Positions 13,310 through 26,937 of a stretch of 64,000 nt of DNA are shown here, one piece after another. The first letter of the stretch is position 1. The number at the start of each line of letters is the position of its first letter. This DNA comes from Bombus terrestris (lineage: Eukaryota > Arthropoda > Insecta > Hymenoptera > Apidae), in the NCBI RefSeq assembly GCF_910591885.1, contig NC_063277.1, positions 12,400,001 through 12,464,000 of the forward strand, read 5' to 3'. Both the position numbers and the translations under genes were made by a program. Under the pieces are notes generated by a model. The model did no database searches and was not told the origin of the DNA. It saw only the letters and a list, made by a program, of their open reading frames with translations.

Positions 13310-13570
13310 CCCCATAAATCTGGTCGATCGAACGAGCAGTAGTGGCATGCGTGCACCAGGGTGGCGCAGGTGCATGAATATGTCACGATTAATTCGCCAC
13401 CGCGTACATAATTCGAAGACACACGGTACTACCGCTGTGACACCGATCGAAGATTGAGTTTCAAACGCGGGCTAGCGATACATGCACTATGTGCGTAAAT
13501 TTTGCCCGATCGGTCGCAAAGCACAAAGCACCTTCCAACAGCTTTCATTGCGAACGATATCCGAAAGCCT
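13310..13570. other. CpG-rich non-coding patch
   Basis: Includes GGCATGCGTGCACCAGGGTGGCGCAGGTGCATGAATATG and an ATTCGCCACCGCG segment, with no long open frame. Possible regulatory element. Confidence 0.3.
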
Positions 13571-16480
13571 CGCGTTCCCTTCCACGGTTATTAAATTCTT
13601 GCTCTGATGAAAATTAACGGAGACAGAATTAAACGTGCAGCTTCTACTCTGCAGTGAATTTGAGTTTTTCTTTTATATCGAAAATCGTTTCCTCTAACAA
13701 TTTTCGATGATTAATTTTTGACGATTAATTTCTGACGATGGGAAACCTCACCGCGGCCTTTGAATTCGATGGAATATTTTTCTAAAATAATTGGGTTCTC
13801 GGTTTTCAATTTTATAACACTGATACATTTTAACATTCAACCAAAATTGGTAATGGCACCTTTAATGGTCGCTCCTGGTTTCAATAAAATGTTTTTGTTA
13901 AATAATTGGACTTCACGATCTCGATCCTGTACCATTGTATTTGATTGTTTTAGACAATTTATAAAGTAACTAATCGATGGTGAGTGTATTTTAGTGATCG
14001 TAATGATGACGCGAAACGCGGCGATCGCTTTCGGATTTGATGGGACATTTTTATGAAATTCCAGATCAAATCCTCGATTTTGTAGGATTATTTTCAGATA
14101 TTTTAAAATGTTGGAAAAATTATTAAATAGTAGTGAGTGTATATATTACTGTTTTTAATTTTGTAGTATTGTTTCCATAGTATTTAAAAAATTGCGAAAG
14201 TATACGGATGATGATGAACGTAGTTTAGCGATTAAGATGATTATGGGAAATACGGCGATTATTTGTGAATAGTTGGGTTTTCGATAGTGCAGCATTGTTT
14301 TGGTATTCTTGTAGAATTTGGCAAAATGGAAAATATATAAAACGGCTTAAAAAGTAAAATAATTTTTCAATCATTAACATAATCAACAATTATTCATAAT
14401 AATTGATGTGATTTCGTTTAGCTTCCTGAATTGAAACAGCTTGTTGAATGTGACTGAAAAGGTAATAAACGTTTCCATAATTAAATATTGTTAAACTATC
14501 TTATGCAGAGAATTTACATGGATACAAACTTGGTCTCTGTTTTATTTACGAAATGTGTGACAATTCATTATTAAAGTTTATATTATAATAAACAATTGTG
14601 TGAGATCGCGGAAATGCTCGAACGTTTACAATGGAGGATTACGATGAACAAAGTGTGCATAATTGGTACATGAAACATACTCAAAACGCTTAGAATCAAA
14701 CAATTTTCCTAAATTTTGATTAATTTGATTAGAATCAATTTTTTTTACATTGTATTATCTTGAGCATTATTTCTCCGAATTACTCATATCACGATCGTAT
14801 CATACAAATATGTACATTGTTTTAAATTAATATTCCATTTCTCCCTTATCTTTATTTAATCAATATTATATATTTAATACAATTTTTCCTTCCGTATTTT
14901 CATACTTCGTACTTTATTCTCTCTAAACAATTGAATGGCAGAGAAGACAAGAAATTATCACCGATCTTGAACATTTGTACGAGTTTTCGTACTTTGGCTA
15001 GAAGATCGATCGATTACATCCAAATTGATAGTTCAATTTTTTAGTATTTCATTGGCATCTTAATCTGTCTTTAGTTTGCACTTTCTAATCAACCGACGAG
15101 ATGATGTTGTAAAATTACAAACATGATTGCCATTGTACATGTATCCTCCTTCACAAAATTAATTCTCGCCGATACTTTAAATCGATTTTCAGAATGATTA
15201 CTTCAATTCACTCTTAACCAACAAAATAATGTCATCATAAAATTACTATACTACATTGATATTATAACGTATTATATACAAATTTATTACCCTCCTTCCT
15301 ATAATTAATTAGCAAGAATATTTTAAGAACATTGATATAAATTACATCCCTGAATGATTGAATGACACAGAGATAATCAGAAATTAACATCAACATTCGA
15401 CACAGCCTCTCGTAATCATAAAATGGTCAGTACATCGGTCGACCATCCCAAAGTTAGTATTTCGATTTAGCAAGTAAACAGCATCCCAAAATTTACCAGG
15501 CATTAATATCGCTATGCACACGATTATTACCATCATTTCGAAACAGACGATCAAACACCAATAAAGTCCAATTGAGTGATCAATTGACTCGATTGCGGTT
15601 ATTTATGCATCTGTGAGCGATTGCAAGGTGGAAAAATTTACAAAATACACATAATATATCCAGCTGTATAATACATACATATATATAAAATATGCAGAAA
15701 AATATATAATAAATTGCTGGCTATAATATTCGATAGGCGAAACGAGCTTCTATTTAATATTCAAAGTATTTTCATCTTCCATCGTTGTATTTATAAAAGT
15801 ACCGAATTGCATAAACGTTCGCAATTTAAACTGCGGGTTCTTATGCAATTACAGGAGACTTGAAGGTGAATAATTCACAAAATCCGCACAATATGCAAAA
15901 ATATATAAAATATTCAAAGCACGATGCTCTTTATAATATTTCGTAAATAAAACAATTTTCCCCAGTTCCACTTTCCCAATCGTATCGATCAAAATATGAA
16001 TGCATCGATATCCGCAGTCTGCTTATCACATTTCGATACAACTCGAGCATCTTGTTGTTCATTATAATCCGAGGAACGTTCGAGCACTCACGGGATCCAG
16101 TATACACCGAGACAGAATAGAAAAGGTTCGCCCCGTAATGCAGCTTTAAACGATCGTTTACTCTCGTGTGGGCCATTTCATACAATTTGCGAGGAGGCTG
16201 GCAAAAATAAAGTTCGAAGACCCGGACCCTGGTGCTCGTAAAGCCTCATATCGCGTGTTTTATCCACCGCCATTAAGTTTGTCCAACGAAGTCGGTAAAT
16301 TTTTACGGGCGGCGATTAAGACGAAGAAGTAAATCGTACTCGAACTATTCTGTTCTTCTGCTCTTCTCCTCCATTAGTTCTGTCTCGATGGACCTAACCT
16401 GACGTCAATATCGAAACCCATTATCCAGGCTCCAAATGAAATTATTGACCCATTTTGGGAATTCAGCTAACTACGAGCCT
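13571..16480. other. Non-coding stretch
   Basis: Faint repetition near 13750-14300 (GCGGCCTTTGAATTCGATGGAATATTTT versus GCGGCGATCGCTTTCGGATTTGATGGGACATTTT, about 270 bp apart). Otherwise nothing recognised; 15931-16185 is a chance frame. Confidence 0.45.
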
Positions 16481-16539
16481 CAAAGCGACCACTGCGCTGT
16501 CTACGAGCGCGCGCCCTGTCCACACGTCACTAGGTCTAC

Positions 16540-16570
16540 GCGAATTAGCCCGCCAATTCGCGAGAATCTT
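16540..16570. repeat. Hairpin element, copy 1 of a duplicated motif
   Basis: GCGAATT-AGCCCGCC-AATTCGC, a perfect 7-bp stem, then GAGAATCTT. The same block with two or three changes is at 17680-17710. It sits in a locally GC-rich patch (16480-16570). Confidence 0.6.
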
Positions 16571-17679
16571 CTTCGATTCCAAGATTTGCGTATGATTATG
16601 GTCGAAAACCGTTGCGTTTATGTAACAAGAAGATGTATGTCGGTGATTAGTAAGCTGATTGATGGTGATGATCGAACGTTAATGACGTTATGGGTATGAT
16701 AAGATTTAGGTTGATCGATTCTACATCGGCTGAAGCTGAGAAATGGAGAATCGATGAAAAGTTCATACGTGAAACATATGAAAATGGAAGGTTCTCTTGT
16801 TTTTTAATAATGATGTTATTCTAGCTTCTTGTCTTATAGTTTAACGCATTCGCTGTTAGTAACATACGTACATTGATTTTGATATTTAAATAATTTTATC
16901 GACAGAACTGTTACATTAGCGTGTCCATGTGTTCCAATAAAATAATTAAGAGAGGTAAATGATTCTGTGAACAATTAGAAAATAAATAAATTTGTAATGA
17001 AGGAAAGAATGCTTATCTTAAGGGTGAATATTTTAATAACAGCGAATGTGTTAATTGTGGCTGTGTCTTTTCTTTTGAAGCTGGGTATCGAAGAATACCT
17101 AATTTGTATTTGGTAACTCTTATTCTTCTATTCTATCAATTACAACGAAAATTAGAATTAAGCTTAGCTTTTATCCTGAGTATTTGTACTATTCGAATGA
17201 TTACCTCCTCCAACAATGTAAATGAGTATCCTAAAATAAGAATTCGAAAGAATTTCATATGGTTACAACATTTCGATTGTTATGTCACAATATCTCGATG
17301 TATATATGTCATGTTTTTTGGAATAAAAAATTATATCGCTTCGAAATAATCGGTTTATGGACTTTCAATACGTCCAATAAGAAATATTTTCGGACCATCC
17401 TATTTGATACCCCATATTTCGACATACAGTCGTCATTGAAATTCCTCCTCCTTTGAAGAGAGAAAAAGGATCGATCAAAACTTCACCATCTTCCTTCAAC
17501 TTCCCCAAAATTTACGTGACCACAACCACATCTTACCATACCCATAAAAAGCACATTAAACCACCCACACAAAGAAAACCCCTTACTACATCTCAAACTG
17601 CATAATCAGTTGTTCTTTCAAAAACCTCTATTCTAAGTTTCCACCACCTATATGCCTCAACCAACCATTGAACGAGCCC

Positions 17680-17710
17680 GCGAATTAGCCCGCTAATTCA
17701 CGAGAATCCT
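17680..17710. repeat. Hairpin element, copy 2 of a duplicated motif
   Basis: GCGAATTAGCCCGCTAATTCACGAGAATCCTTCG repeats the element at 16540. The outer stem pair is altered (AATTCAC), so this copy pairs less well. Downstream words such as GTCGCG and TGACGACGATTAAG hint at a longer, decayed duplication. Confidence 0.55.
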
Positions 17711-18639
17711 TCGAACCGGAAGCTCGAATCCACGATGGAACTACGCCCGAATATTGTCGCGTCCCTATGACGACGATTAAGTGTTGATCGAGTTAACGAG
17801 CGAATTATAGCTCACAGACGAACAATGTGTGCGTGATCTAATTCGAGCGTAATTCCACATGGTGTACTCTCCAATTTCGCTCAATTACTGTTTCCTTCCG
17901 GTTTATCCTTCAGCTTATGAAAACTTCGATAATTATTCAGAACAGGATGCACCTGATCGATCTCGATCATCTCCAAATATACTGTCGAAATGAACATTTA
18001 CAGTATCGTTTCCTATGCACATAACTGCCGGTCGGTTTTATCTTTCAAGATATAAACCAACTTACGTTTAATATACTATTACGTTTAATAGTATGCAGGT
18101 TTGTAGTATGTAAACACAGTTTAGCTTTGTTAACGAGATTGCTTATATTGATTACAATTTCGAGCAACTAAAAATAAGAGTAAAGCGTTAGAGCCGAAAA
18201 CAATTCCTGCGTTGGAATTATTTCGGAATCTCTCTATTAATCCAGCCCAATCTATAACTCAATGACATATTACCTCTCTTACGTATATCAAAAAATGATT
18301 ATCGTCAACACGTTAAGTTTAGATCGAGCTATATAAAGATGCCCATCTACGTCACAACGTAGCGTAATCCTAACTTGCAATCAACTGAAATCCATTGCGA
18401 ACGTCTCAGAAACTAAATCCAAGGGACGTTACATACGCAGAAAAAGATTACTCGCGATACGGATCTTGACGATTTTCAATGTTATATTCCGAATAATTAT
18501 CAAAACTTCTCTTGTACGAAACGTCGACGTCCTCTAGATAGCAATGACAAAACGAAAGAAAAATTAAAAAAAGAGTCGAGAAAAAAAAGACGTCGACGCA
18601 ATCGGTAATCCGATTTAGGTTCATGGCACAGCCCTAGCT

Positions 18640-19135
18640 GCACCCCACGACATGTCGATATTTCGATGAACGTTTGGATTTACGGTCGAGTACCTTTATC
18701 GGTGGCGAAACCACGACATTATACGATATTACAGAACGGGGCGATATTCGATCGGCCGCACGCTGCTCGTAATGGCGGCGAACCATGGTTTAATGGCAAA
18801 AGGTGTTTTCTTTTGTGCATAAGGTGACGTTGTTCATACGGGTGGAAGCATTGTGTGGTTGTCGTTGATGTCCAGCAACGGTCGTCGGTTCTGCTGGACC
18901 AAGTCCTGGAGAATCCTGTAGGAGGGCCCGCGTACTAGTTGTTATCGCCTGGATGAACGGAAGTCTGCACTGGGCTATGCCAGGGTCACCACCCCTTCCG
19001 GTTCCGGGGACCAACAGTTATCCGACAGCCAACAGCCCACCACCACCGTCACGAAACCGATCAGCAGCGCTAAGAAGATGTACACTTCCGCCTTGCCTAA
19101 GGAATCTGCACCGGGACATCCAGTTTTCACGTTTT
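18640..19135. other. CpG-rich island with ambiguous short open frames
   Basis: GC content rises well above the neighbours. On + a frame is open from 18869 through MNGSLHWAMPG and a proline-rich PTANSPPPPSRN segment. On - two other frames over 18790-19010 are open; one, read after CAACTAG, gives RILQDLVQQNRRPLLDINDN before stopping. None has a convincing start and splice pair or a recognised family, so no gene is called. A promoter or first exon of a gene outside the window is possible. Confidence 0.3.
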
Positions 19136-19162
19136 GTTTCGACTAGATCGATTTTTTATGAG

Positions 19163-19182
19163 AACACACACACACACACACA
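19163..19182. repeat. (CA)n microsatellite
   Basis: About ten CA units at the edge of the CpG-rich island. Confidence 0.9.
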
Positions 19183-19199
19183 TGCAGCATGTTGAAAAT

Positions 19200-22100
19200 A
19201 AACGGGAACGAAAAGCGTGCACAGTGTGCCAGACTCTTTGCGAGAAGGTGAACGATCGACGTGCAAAATGTGGTCACGTGAAAAATGCCAAGATATGACA
19301 GAGATGAATTACGGTCGAGGTTTTGAATGGTCACTCGAAGCTTCCGGATGATTTATCGACGATACACGTTGAAAGCGAATCTTACGTGGATCGAAGCGAG
19401 CTGGGTGGAAGGTTTGACATTTTGCTCGATTGGAAGCTGTATCTTCCCGTGTGGCAATTTTTAATTGCATTTTGTGGTTCGTTAATTATTCGATCAAAAT
19501 ATTATATCTTTTTTCGTACGATAGATTTTTGCAGGCTTTTCCTTTCTTTCGAATTACTGATCATCCCGAAAGTTATCGCAGTTCTGGTATATCTGGGCTT
19601 AGTACTGTATGTTATTCGAAAAATATATTGATGGATTGTGATCTATTGATTGAACTAAAACATTGAGGAATATATTGTAAATATATTATTATTTTCATTT
19701 CGTGTACTTCGGAGAGCAAACATAAAAATGGAAAGCTGCATCAGATACAGAATATGCTATACAGAAAGTGCATCAATTGAATATTGAAGTTCTATCTCAT
19801 CCGTTATATTTTTCTGATTTATTTCCAACAGTTCTTCACTGTGAAATCCTGAATATTTCTTTACTCAGAGATGATTTAGAAAGCAAAAGGACATCGAAAA
19901 TATCTTTAAACAGTTTATTCTCCATGAAGGTATTTTAAAGGTTGTGATACATCAACAAAAGTGTATTAAACATTCTAGAAATTATTTTAAATGAAAATGT
20001 TCAATTTTAATGAAGTTATAATCTTATAAAAAATAAACAGTCTAAAACTAACATAAACATCTATCATAATTCATTTTTATCGATCGCTATGAAGGCGCAA
20101 CATATAAGTAGGCAAATAAACCTTCGTTAATGAAAACGATGAAAAATTGAGAAACTTTGCTCCGAATATAAACTGACTATAATATCTACGATATAATATG
20201 AAAAGTGGTTTCCTATGTCACAAAGGACGCGAGTTCCGAAATTGTGGACAGTCGATAAAACAACTTTTCGACGCTCTTTTTCATTCGAGAAAGCCTGTAA
20301 AACAAATTGATATACAGCAGGGACAAAATATTATTTACAGAATATCCTTTCTGAAATTAAACAACAGGCCATTTTTTATTGTCTAGAAATATTTTAACAG
20401 AACCGCGAGAAATTGACAAAATAAATCCATTGACAGAACAAAGTTAAAATGGAGACTAAACCATTAAACGTTTATTTCGAAAAATGAATATCTATAAATC
20501 TCCTTTCAATCTATCGATTGTAAAATATCAATTCGTTCTATAAGCGATTTGTAGATGTAAAAATATACCGAGTATGGTCTTCGACGTTTTAGTAAAGAAA
20601 TTTTTATCAAAAAATCACCGTATTCTAAAAATCTACCTAAATCACAGAAGTTTTATATAGAGATGAAAAAATTACGATATGGAGAAGAATTACAGAAAAA
20701 TTATAGAGGAAGATAACAAACCAACGATTGACTATACAATATTTTTCTAGAATTTCATGTCCAACTTTTGATTAAAAAACAACAAAGCTTAGGAATCGAC
20801 TTAACGAAGAAACAAATCAAAGATAACAGAGAGCATACATAAGAAACAGTTTGGAAAGTGTACTTTCCACGAGTTTAAAACTGGAAACTAAATTCACTGT
20901 GTGTGTGTGTACTCAGGTTCTCCACGCTCTAGTCGCGGTTGTTTCGTGTCTATCGCGAAGAAAAGTAAAATTTTAACTTGCAATGAAATATTCGCCTATA
21001 TAGCTCAAGATACATCGATCTACGAGGAAATCTGAAAGTTAAATCAGAACCTAAGGTTCACGAACGAAAACACGCGTACTGTTCATTCGTTTCATGAATT
21101 TTTCACGTTCCCTGCTGTACCATCTTCGACGCACAGTGAAATTGACAGAGATTCGAAAAAAACGAATTTCACTTGCTGTAATCCTTTTAACTTTCGTTTC
21201 AATTTTTATCGAATTAAATATTTGACAAATAAATACAGTCAAATCTAGTTTATACGAACGAGTGAATGCTCAGTTTCAAATGTACAAACTCGTATAGCGG
21301 ATTCTTATCTACCTATAGTATTATGGACAGCTAATTCGAGCTTATCGGGTTATAAAGTCGAGAAATTCTCGCAGTAATACGGTGAGAATTTGTTCGCGCT
21401 AATGAGCTACAAAGCTAACATGAGCAGCGTGAAAGTTATACGTAGACATTCAGTAACGCGATCAGTACAAGTTTATGGACGACAATTACTGTTTGATGAA
21501 CATTTATAGACCATGTACCGTATGTTTTATAAATGTGGGAAGATGCGCAATAAAACATAAATCTGTGAAATGAAATAGGAAATCATTTTCTCGCGGAAAT
21601 GTGGAGGTTTAAATGGTACATGCTTCGTAATTAATATATTCGATATAACAATATATACATTTGTAAATAGGGATCACTCTGGTGGAATAAAACGCAATAT
21701 ACGAAATGAAATTCATTGAATTACTAAGTTATTTTAGATTTGGAATAAATAAATATTTTATATTTTATATTAATGCTACAAGTTGTTTCAATTATCTTAT
21801 ACACATATTCATGATCACCAGCATGGGAAAAATCGTGTAGGATCTAAAGCAATAATAAAGTAATTGCTCAGGATTCAGTATAAGTTACTAAAAATGTTCT
21901 TGACTAATCACAATAAAGACATGCCATATTAGAACCAAAAGATGGTTCATATGTAAAATGCTGTTTCTTGCATTCTAACAAGTACACATTTATTTAAAGA
22001 ACATTTTACTATCAGATTTCCCTAATGTAGCTAGAACTTATGCATGCATAGTGAAACATTCCAGATTCCTGCAACGTTAAGACCACATTTCAACGACAAT

Positions 22101-22540
22101 GCAAGGTGAGCTAATAAAAAGTGCTCTCAAATTTTAACATTTCTTGCTGAATACATCATATACGACAGACGAGAGAAAGAACAAGAATGGAAAAAAGGCA
22201 AACGTCCGCACAGAATGACAAAATATTCCATATGAATATCGTTAAAGACCTACAAAAACCATTTCAAAGAATTCATTGACCAAACTATTCAATAAATAAG
22301 GCAAACTCATGCAAAGAAACAGTGCATAGAAAATGCCAATCCTACAAAAACACTCGATCAACTTGATCTATCTAAAATTTCTCTACAAACTTTTCCAAAT
22401 AAAACGTAGAAATAAAACATCAACTATATACAAACATCAACATTCGGCAATATATATTAATTGGAAAAGAAATACAAATGAGATGTTGCGCTAAGGCAAC
22501 GCTGAATCTCGATTAAAACAAACGTACAGAAGACATGCAG
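19200..22540. other. Non-coding AT-rich stretch
   Basis: Only short frames such as 19323-19631; a short (GT)n at about 20898. No gene or RNA seen. Confidence 0.5.
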
Positions 22541-22554
22541 AACGGAAGGTTTAC

Positions 22555-22906
22555 CTAGAGGTCCCTTCGACTTCCAGAGTCCCTTGATCAGCGTGGGGTC
22601 GCCGCGGCGCCAGTCGCGCCACCCTCGGCCCCGACGAGGCGGACCCGCGGGCCAACTTGGACGACCACCGGCGGCACCACCACCGGCACCACCGCCGGTA
22701 CTTCCTCCGGTTACACCGAAACCAACAGCACCGCTTCCAACGGCGGCGCCGGTGCCAGGGCCAGAGGCACTGCGGCCAGCGGCGCCAAAAGTGCTGCTCG
22801 CGCCACTGCCAGCTGTGCCACCGCCGGGGCCCGGGGTGCTCGGCGAACCAGCCTGCGGCTGTCCATGGCCCCCCGCCGCGCCGCCACCGCCCTGTGGCAA
22901 CGGCAA
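22555..22906 (-). CDS. Candidate Gly/Ala-rich coding exon (minus strand)
   Basis: A sharply GC-rich block stands out from its AT-rich surroundings. On the minus strand one frame codes a Gly/Ala/Ser/Pro-rich stretch with varied third bases in GGN and GCN codons, then a less biased segment (RGWRDWRRGDPTLIKGLWK) ending GPL before CTAG|GTAAAC, a plausible donor at 22554. The 5' edge is unclear: an in-frame stop lies at 22943-22945, and an acceptor-like TTGCCACAG would start the exon at 22891. The plus strand also has a long Pro/Ala-rich frame over the same block, a by-product of the GC-rich repeats. No family recognised; it could be a low-complexity internal exon of a large gene whose other exons are not visible. 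Confidence 0.35.
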
Positions 22907-22949
22907 TCCCGCCGCTTTTTTTATCCAAAGCAGCGTGAAAAATCAACAT

Positions 22950-25900
22950 ACGCCGATCAAATTATTATTGTACACTTTTTGGGTTAGTATCTTTGCGATC
23001 GCCTTCGTATCGAGGGAGCAAGTTAAAAAGAGAGCTGTTGCGACGGTGTATACATCTGACGATTTTTACTATAGTTGGTGCTGGTTGATATTTGATTTGG
23101 TAATTGGCTATGAGATTTAATATGAAGTTTTATATGTAGGTAGTTTTGTATGATTAGGCGAAGGTACTTAATTCGTTGCTGTGAAAGTTAAATAATAATT
23201 TAATCTGAATCTGAAACTAAAATTTAATCAGAAACTGAGAAGATAATATGATTTTTTAATTCAGTCTGCTACTGTTACTTTGAACGATTGTTACGGGTTT
23301 AGCCATTAATTATCTTGGATTTAATAATTCAATTACTAAGATACACTATTTTTATTATATATCAAGTTTATACAGCGACTACAAAATGTATTTATATGCC
23401 ATTGTATTGAATAGAATTGGATCCAAGTATATCAAAAATTGGTATCATTCAGTGGTACTTTCATGTGATTAATAGAATTTGATACTGTGAAGATGGAATG
23501 TAGAATCTGATAAAAGACACCTTCATTCATCTCCAACGTCCTTTTTTTCTTCTCACTCATCTTTATTTCTTGTCTACTCTTTCTTATCTATGACATTGAA
23601 ATCTCTCAGAGTGTCAGAAATGTATTAGAGATTAAGGCAGTGAACAGCTAACGTTCATTTAAGTAGCTTAAGGAATGATAAGACAAGTGATGAAGTTGAG
23701 AAGTTACTCTAGCTGTTACTAGTGCATTTATTAACAATAGTATGTATATGTGTGTGCTTGAACTATTGATAAAGTCGATAATAATCGTTCTGGTGGTGAG
23801 ATTTGGGATAAGTTTCTGAAACAATATGACACTTTGGAACTGTAAGCAACGTAGAGTGCAACTAACTAGTTAGTAAGAACCTGCTGAACTTTGAGAAGAT
23901 CATTACGAGTACTACAGGGTAATGAGTACTCAAAGAGTATTTTGGATGTGGAACATTCAGTATTTGTATATCTTTCTGATTCAAACGAAAAGAAAAATGG
24001 AATTGGTTAACAGTAATGTAACTTTCATGTACAGTTAAATTGAAAAGATAAAAATGAGCAGAAATGTATCACCATAGATGTTAATAAAAAATAATGTTAT
24101 AAATAGAACAAATAACTCGTAGAAGTGATTTTTATGTATACAAGTGTTACACGTGGTAAATTTCATAGCTTTGAGCTTTTGTAAAATATTCGAAACATAC
24201 AAATTCGATTAAAAAATCGTAAAAAGATATGCGACATATTTTTTCACCAAGTTGAAGACGCTTTACAAAGTCGTTAGGTGTACACACCGTAATGAGGTAA
24301 ATCGGGGGAGGAAAGTTGTTGGTAGATAGGATCGTGCTCCTTTAATCACTGCGAGGGCAGTTGATTTCGCTCCCAAGTAAATTTATTCGATAAAGAAAAG
24401 TTTCTCGCGAACGTAACTTGGATTTTCATACAAAGAGATCGTTATGCCTCGTTTGCCATGCCGATAAGTATAATCGCCGAATAAATTTACCGGGTCTCTA
24501 GAATCTCTCAGTGCCAGTTTATTTGCATGCAGAACCGCTAAGAAGATAAGAAAAAAATCTATTTTGCAGTGTTATAGAAATGAAATTCATTTCACCCGGA
24601 ACGTTCGCACGTTTGTCACTGAAATTTTCACGGCACCGTTAATGCATACCTGTTGATGGTCACACAAAAACATTAATTTCATCATACCAAAATGTCGCAA
24701 AATATTGGAAGAAAAATAGATTTGCGTAATTTGGTATTCCTCTGTCAAAAATATACGCAATCGTATTGTATACCATTCCAAGTACGGTATCATATACTTT
24801 TTCTCGAGTGAAAAGTAAAATAACTCAACTGAAGCTTCATCGGTAAAAAAATTACTGCTATACAGTTTGCTTGTATATGAATCACATTAAATAAATAAAA
24901 TCCATTACATAAAAATTAAAATTTATCGTCCTACATTCTAGTACACGTTTCTCTAACTTTTATATATAATTGCAAAAAATTCATCAAAGATAAAAATTCA
25001 GACTAATTTAAAAGCAACTATATTGCTATACGGTTCAGTGGAACTTAAAATATGGAAAATTTAGATTGGTTTCAGTTTTCCGCTTTATCCGTGTTCATAA
25101 CAAAATTTCTACGCCCGATGCACTCTGTAACAGTAATTCCTTTCCTGAACTTCCTTATCGCGTAGACGCAGCGTACACGTAATTAATCCCAGAGGAACGA
25201 ACTTCAAATGCTTTGGATCCGCCTTGACTGAATTAAATTTTTCAAAATAACAACTTTTCGTTTTAAGAAAGTTTAACATGGACCTCACATAGTAGCCAGT
25301 TATTAAACTGTTATCAAATGTAGTCCATTAATATCGAATTCAAATTTGGCACCAAAAACAATCGTTTGTTTCTTCCAAAAATAACATTTGCGTCGAAAGT
25401 TGTGATACTTTCCCATTGCACGTTAAATACATATATCGCAGAATATTCATATATTGTGTTGCCAAGACTTACCGCATAAGCAAAAGAGTAAAGTACTGGC
25501 AAGGAAGATCCACCCCATAACGTCATCAACAAGTCGTTTCTGCGAAGCTCATGTTACGCTGAATATCGTCTTTTCTGTCTGTTGGTTAAGCTTGACGATG
25601 CTGGGTTAATCATTTGTACGACAATCTCTGTAAAAGAAAAGTATTCAGTTTCGATTAATCATTCTGGCCGGGTTAAACGAGTGTTTAAAACGGAGACTGC
25701 AGGAGAAAAACAGGATAAGTTAAATTTTTCTTATCTTATATAATGATAGCAATGTTTTAAAATTAAAATTAAAATTGTTATCAAAATTGTTCTTTTATCT
25801 AATTTTGAAGTTAAAAAATATATTTCTCCACGTTTTTCGTAATTTAAAAAATATAGCTTTGATAATATTAAAATATTGTTTGTTTTAACGATTATATCTT

Positions 25901-25955
25901 CGGCTAGAATTAGCAGATTATTTTCCATTTTTAGCTATTTTATATTAAAATATTC
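22950..25955. other. Non-coding AT-rich stretch
   Basis: No frame above about 75 codons, no clear repeat and no RNA gene recognised between the Gly-rich exon candidate and BRCA1. Confidence 0.5.
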
Positions 25956-25959
25956 CTTT

Positions 25960-26032
25960 TTAATCATAAACTGAGACTAAAATCAAAAAGTCAACAAGAA
26001 TCTACTTATCATGTTTACCCCTGTGATTTAGT
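25960..26032. repeat. Ancient dispersed repeat, copy 1
   Basis: TTTAATCA followed by ACTAAAATCAAAAAGTCAACAAGA and ATCATGTTT..CCCCTGTGATTTA matches a second copy at 49170-49248 with the same order and spacing. About 75 bp are shared at moderate identity. Class unknown. Confidence 0.5.
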
Positions 26033-26699
26033 AACGATTATATTTGTTTGTAACGTAACAATGGCGTCATTGGAAAAGCGAAATGTTAAATTAAACAAAG
26101 GTTATGCTATCAGTAAATTATAAAGAGATAACTTTGGTGATATGATTCGCCGAAACTGTATTCTCGACCAATTTCACAACACGGTTTTTGCAAAGATGAT
26201 TAATCAGCGGGAATCAATTTAAATGGAAATATTATTCGAAAGGATTCGATTACGTTCCGCAACAAACCCATTCAATTATGCAGCTTCTTACTGTATGGTT
26301 TCCCGCCTTTATCGAGTATTGAAATTTGCTACAACAACGCACTCTGTCGTTGAAAAGTATATACAGAGGATGTATCGATAAATCGCATTCTGAATGAAGA
26401 AATAATACACACTTTAAATTTTTTATAAACTGAATGCGACTGTATGTATTTCATGATTTGTATGATTACTCATTAATTACACGATATGATTAAATATTTT
26501 AGACTATAACTACAATGAAGTTTTAACGAGCTTAATATCCAAAGTAACTAAATATGTAGATAAATTTTGACACCATATGCAGATCTTTCATTTATCAGAA
26601 CAGGAATACGAATTCAGTAGATTAATTATAAAGTATTTATAGTCTGAAAAATACGAATTAAATACATTGAATATATTAATTATATAATAAAAAATTTTA

Positions 26700-26820
26700 A
26701 TTCTATATATCGATTAATTGACCACAGCGCCATAGCGAGCACGTGGTTAAATGCGACGTAAATCTTGAAGACCTGTTGACTATTTGATAACATAAGTAGT
26801 CTGTGATTGTTTGTAACGAT
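26700..26820 (+). promoter_or_regulatory. Putative BRCA1 proximal promoter
   Basis: Just upstream of the first coding exon lie a TATATCGATT element at about 26705-26714, close to the insect DREF-type motif TATCGATA linked to replication and repair genes, and an E-box CACGTG at 26740-26745 in a small CpG-containing patch. There is no clear TATA box. Placement is inferred from position only. Confidence 0.3.
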
Positions 26821-26899
26821 GGCAAGATCGAACGAAAAAGTTTTACGAGATCCCGCGTTTTTGATGTATTTAAACGAAATGAATTTAATCGAGTTGTGA
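26819..26899 (+). other. Possible upstream ORF in the BRCA1 leader (26 codons)
   Basis: An ATG at 26819 opens a frame that ends with TGA at 26897-26899, 38 bases before the BRCA1 start. The frame differs from BRCA1. If transcription starts upstream of 26819, this uORF would come first and could lower translation of the main frame. Whether it lies in the mRNA is not known. Confidence 0.35.
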
Positions 26900-26937
26900 T
26901 AAACATTCGCGATGTGACATTCGTAACAAAGAAAAAA

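Noticed and set aside
22584..23120. 178-codon plus-strand Pro/Ala-rich frame
   Set aside because: Runs far past the GC-rich block into AT-rich sequence with no start or splice logic; the minus-strand Gly-rich frame fits better.
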